Assembly (NCBI RefSeq): GCF_036711975.1
Contig: NC_091971.1
Coordinates: 15,197,501-15,261,500 of the forward strand
Direction: 5' to 3'
Source of the DNA: Onthophagus taurus
Taxonomy: Eukaryota > Arthropoda > Insecta > Coleoptera > Scarabaeidae
DNA length: 64,000 nucleotides
The notes beneath the pieces were generated by a model that saw only the letters and a list, made by a program, of their open reading frames with translations, was not told the DNA's origin and searched no databases. Position 1 is the first letter of the stretch. Every line of letters starts with the position of its first letter. Both the position numbers and the translations under genes were made by a program. Below, piece by piece: positions 61,701 to 64,000 of this stretch.

Positions 61701-64000
61701 ATTTGCAGCAGTTCCTATATAAACAGGGAATAACTTTCCTTCTTGGTCCATGGCGTCAATGGGGACCACAAACTAAATCTGAAGAATAAAACTGAAGAGA
61801 ATGACTTTTATGCTTCTTATATCTTGTTAATAGACTTTAGATCTCTGTAAGTTGTGTACATTAAATGACTTTTGTTTCATTTTTGTTTCACTATTCTCTC
61901 TATCTTTGTTCTTAAATTAAAACTGTTCCTGCTATCAGGTAATATCACTTAACTTCCTCAATAAATTTGTCCTTTCCTACAAGTTATATTACTCATCCAT
62001 ACTCTGTATGTACTTCGTAAATAAAACACTCCCTGTAGACGTTAACAACCTTCACTTGATATGTAGAAATCAATAAAGTAATATTTGATCAATAAAGAAG
62101 TATTGGTAAAGTACTCTTCAGAAAAAAAAATACTAAAATTTACAATCCAAATAAAATTTGAAGATATTACATTTTTTGGATCACAAATATAAACTATATT
62201 CGTTCTTTTAAAAGCTAAAGAAAATCATCATCCGCTTCAGTTTCCAACCCAACCCAACAAATATGACTTAGAATTGAAATGTGTTTTAATTAAATCTACT
62301 TCAGAAAATAATTGTTTAACACAACAAACAAACTGTATGTATTCTAATCTAACAAATAATTTTGTATACATTTTTTATCATCCTTCATTGAAACCTGTTA
62401 AAAATATACTGTTCAAATTTGATCTAATCTTATCCTTCTATAAAAGGCATATCATCTCAAACATCTTATTCAATTACAATCCTAAGTCAGATCTATCACA
62501 ACAGAGTTGTGTTTATTCTATAAATTGTGTTAATTTTAATTCACTCGAGTAATTTCTGTTTCCTTTTAACCTTCCTTTTATCTTTACATATTCATTTCTG
62601 CGAGAGTCCTCGCCTTGTTTTTCTTGTTTCATGGTTGGTTTATATGTTTTTATGTTATAAATCATTTTAACTATATTTATTTATGCAATAAAACCTCGAT
62701 ATAACGGATACATCAGTATTCCATGTTCATAGATAAGCTCGGGGTATTCCCCTATACCAGGGATTTTCAAAGTGTCTCTACAAGTTTGAAACGCATAAAA
62801 TTAAAACCATATTCGAGTAATAACCATAACAGCAAACATTGTAGCGCAATATTTTTCACATTATTCAATATCCATACATCAGAAAAATACTGATTAAATC
62901 AAAAGTTTAAAACTTTATAAATAAAATAATAAAGAATACCCGAAATATATAATATAAAATATGAATTATTTAAGTAACTTACCTTCTAGTACGTTTAATT
63001 TCATAAATAACTTGTTTAATTTCATTTAATCTTCCCCTTAATTCAACACATTTCCTACAAACATCTTGAATGTTATAAATTTCGATTTTTTCTTCGTACT
63101 TCCCGCAGCTACAGAAACACGCCAATTCGAATACTTCTTTCGATAAATCTTGTAATGCACTTCTAGCGTCCATCAAATCCATTCTAGCCAAAGAATCCGA
63201 ACATTCCATTGAATATTGTTGGAATAAACACCGAAATTCGGCTTCCAAACTTGCAATGGATTTAATATTGGATTCTTCGCCAAAATCGAATGCTTTATCG
63301 TTTTGTAAATATTCAATTAGATTTTCTTGGATGGTGTTACCCGCGTTGTGATTTTCGTTTTGAAATGAAAATTCTGATTTTAAAACGGAAATTCTCGCGT
63401 CGATAAGCGATTTGTGTGCAATGATATCGGCGTATTCGTTTAATAATGTGTTTACGTTGATGGTTGATCGTTCGGATTCTAATCTTCTTCGCCAATTTTG
63501 TCTTTGTAATTTTTGTAGGCTTTGTTTGTAGTTTTCGGTGAGTTCTTCAATGTTTTTATCCATTTCAACTCGGAGTCTACTTTCAACGGAATCAGACCAT
63601 AATTCCAATGCCGCTCTTTCGTATGCGTAAAAACTAAAGAAATTGCTTTGGTCTGAGCTTGATTGTTCTTCATACAATTGAGCGGTTCGCATTAAAGTAT
63701 GGTTAATTTCCGATTGAATTAATTCTGTATTGACAATTTCTTTAGCCGCTTTCCACATGTCATTTATTAAATCTTTATCGAAAGATTTAATGTGACACGT
63801 TTGATCTGTGGCTAGATTAATGGTTTCAATTGCCAACGCTTCAGAAAGTTGAGGTAATTTATTTGATTTGTAATTATTTAATAAATTATTTATTTTAGAT
63901 TGTTCTTCTTCTAACAGTTTGATGAATTGATTGAAATTTGTGATTTTATTTGTTCTTGTAAAGTGATATTTATGTTGAGTTATTAATAATCTTCTTGTTA
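55726..64000 (-). CDS. osp: Outspread / MPRIP-like coiled-coil protein, 3' part (runs off the right edge)
   Basis: Exons seen: from beyond 64000 to 62983, then 56315-55793; joined in phase 2 (RTR|R SDDED). A possible last exon 55731-55726 adds one residue and a stop. The second exon is typical of the myosin-phosphatase Rho-interacting family (MPRIP, TRIOBP, fly outspread), actin-binding regulators of myosin phosphatase: 'FLCEQVLVAMEHWHRRTLQD', 'REQHSRELQALKQDKEQALA', 'ETQATLAALDAMRKAHEAEV' and 'LSVKCLEAAALEEQL'. The first visible exon is also a long coiled coil with a Cys cluster ('CFCSCGKYEEKIEIYNIQDV'). PH domains expected near the N-terminus would lie outside. The intron of 6.7 kb is filled with repeats. 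Confidence 0.82.
56316..57089. other. Intron sequence, no gene seen
   Basis: AT-rich start, then a less AT-rich part (56560-57000) that looks like an old repeat without recognisable motifs. Confidence 0.35.
57090..57986 (+). mobile_element. Tc1/mariner relic with intact ends
   Basis: 897 bp flanked by TA. The ends are CTGGTGTCACAAAAATCC and the inverse of CAGGTGTCACAAAAGTC. The plus strand retains transposase traces: a helix-turn-helix part 'LIKRIHGMVRQKSKTSLRKI' near 57350-57410 and the catalytic-region hallmark 'WTFQHDSAPA' near 57628-57657. Many stops and frame breaks lie between them. It sits antisense in the outspread-like intron. Confidence 0.8.
58268..58880 (+). pseudogene. Second transposase relic (DUF4817-type IS630 family)
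   Basis: The N-terminal block 'CIEIVKIQYKNGENFAETIR' equals the start of insect IS630-type transposases with the DUF4817 helix-turn-helix. Near 58700 the frame reads 'SGYVNKQN', 'FENPRQAVEQALQQ' and 'LCRFYDIPIFFA', the catalytic-core landmarks (GYVN.QN...W...NPR). Stops lie between them. A short inverted repeat (TCATCACTTAGA) at 58652-58684 marks an internal rearrangement. Confidence 0.65.
58905..59150 (-). pseudogene. DUF4817 helix-turn-helix fragment
   Basis: 81 codons on the minus strand from an ATG at 59150: 'MIFILRESEKNCFLASRVYA', 'RYPERRHPDKRSPQNL' and 'RFVETGNV', the standard pattern of the transposon-associated DUF4817 domain (Y....P.RRHP....F......ETG.V). The catalytic part is absent. 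It is inverted relative to the neighbouring relic. Confidence 0.72.
60130..61545. repeat. 357-bp tandem repeat in the outspread-like intron
   Basis: Four units. The marker ATTTCTTGAAGGATCCTTGT starts at 60441, 60798, 61155 and (variant, 25 bp shorter spacing) 61487. Each unit has two halves with GTTTTGAAAAATCACTTTCAG and GTTTTGAAAAATAACTTTTAG, so it probably arose by doubling of a shorter unit. A TCCGG-rich segment precedes it (59826-59870). A fragment occurs near 15800. Confidence 0.9.
61546..62982. other. Intron sequence, no gene seen
   Basis: AT-rich. A 92-codon plus frame at 62274-62552 has low-complexity composition and no splice context. Nothing else is recognisable up to the donor of the 62983 exon. 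Confidence 0.35.

Noticed and set aside
1-64000. tRNA, rRNA or CRISPR arrays
   Set aside because: I looked for tRNA B-box patterns, rRNA-like blocks and regular short repeats with unique spacers and found none. The tandem arrays have no spacers. Without a covariance search, small ncRNAs cannot be excluded.

Overview
The window looks like nuclear DNA from an insect, possibly a beetle. It is AT-rich, its genes are split by short GT-AG introns, it has single-copy animal genes packed on both strands, and its introns and intergenic gaps are full of decayed transposons. The species cannot be named from sequence alone. Gene names rest on protein motifs and exon logic I recognise. No database search was run.

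Layout, left to right. 1-1150: decayed copia-type retrotransposon, minus strand, apparently inside the first intron of OGDH (2-oxoglutarate dehydrogenase), whose first coding exon is at 3835-4056 (-). 5284-10892 (-): MICU1, the mitochondrial calcium uniporter gatekeeper, with two same-length alternative copies of one exon and a candidate 12-nt microexon. 11446-11985 (+): BLOC1S2. It is divergent from MICU1 and runs tail to tail into a small MIC19/CHCHD3-like gene at 12033-12599 (-). 12918-15293: two decayed trypsin-like protease copies. 16345-18832 (+): SMG8. 19251-29409 (-): TECPR1 (tectonin/dysferlin/PH protein of autophagy and membrane repair) with an embedded galectin domain and a non-LTR retrotransposon in its penultimate intron. 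29746-37703 (+): XPF/ERCC4 (mei-9), sharing a 336-bp divergent promoter with TECPR1. 38108-38855 (-): ceramide-1-phosphate transfer protein CPTP. 39802-40102 (+): a small secreted peptide made of three Cys/Trp/Tyr repeats, which I do not recognise.

40930-47676 holds a TE-associated arthropod ORF family member (-). It is broken by a 5.0-kb inverted-repeat element that itself carries a hAT relic and a 1.4-kb TA-flanked element, with a minisatellite beside it. 48628-50539 (-): brambleberry/KAR5-type nuclear-fusion protein. 50986-54413: two abutting terminal-inverted-repeat elements that share one 7-bp target duplication. 54715-64000 (-): 3' part of an outspread/MPRIP-like coiled-coil gene that runs off the right edge. 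Its 6.7-kb intron holds mariner-type relics and a 357-bp tandem repeat.

The host genes are not one pathway. Several act in mitochondria (OGDH, MICU1, MIC19-like) or in endolysosome, autophagy and lipid traffic (BLOC1S2, TECPR1, CPTP). The most notable items are the MICU1 alternative exons, the galectin domain in TECPR1, a piece of an XPF exon carried with its intronic satellite into a TECPR1 intron, the secreted repeat peptide and the nested transposon series with readable target sites.
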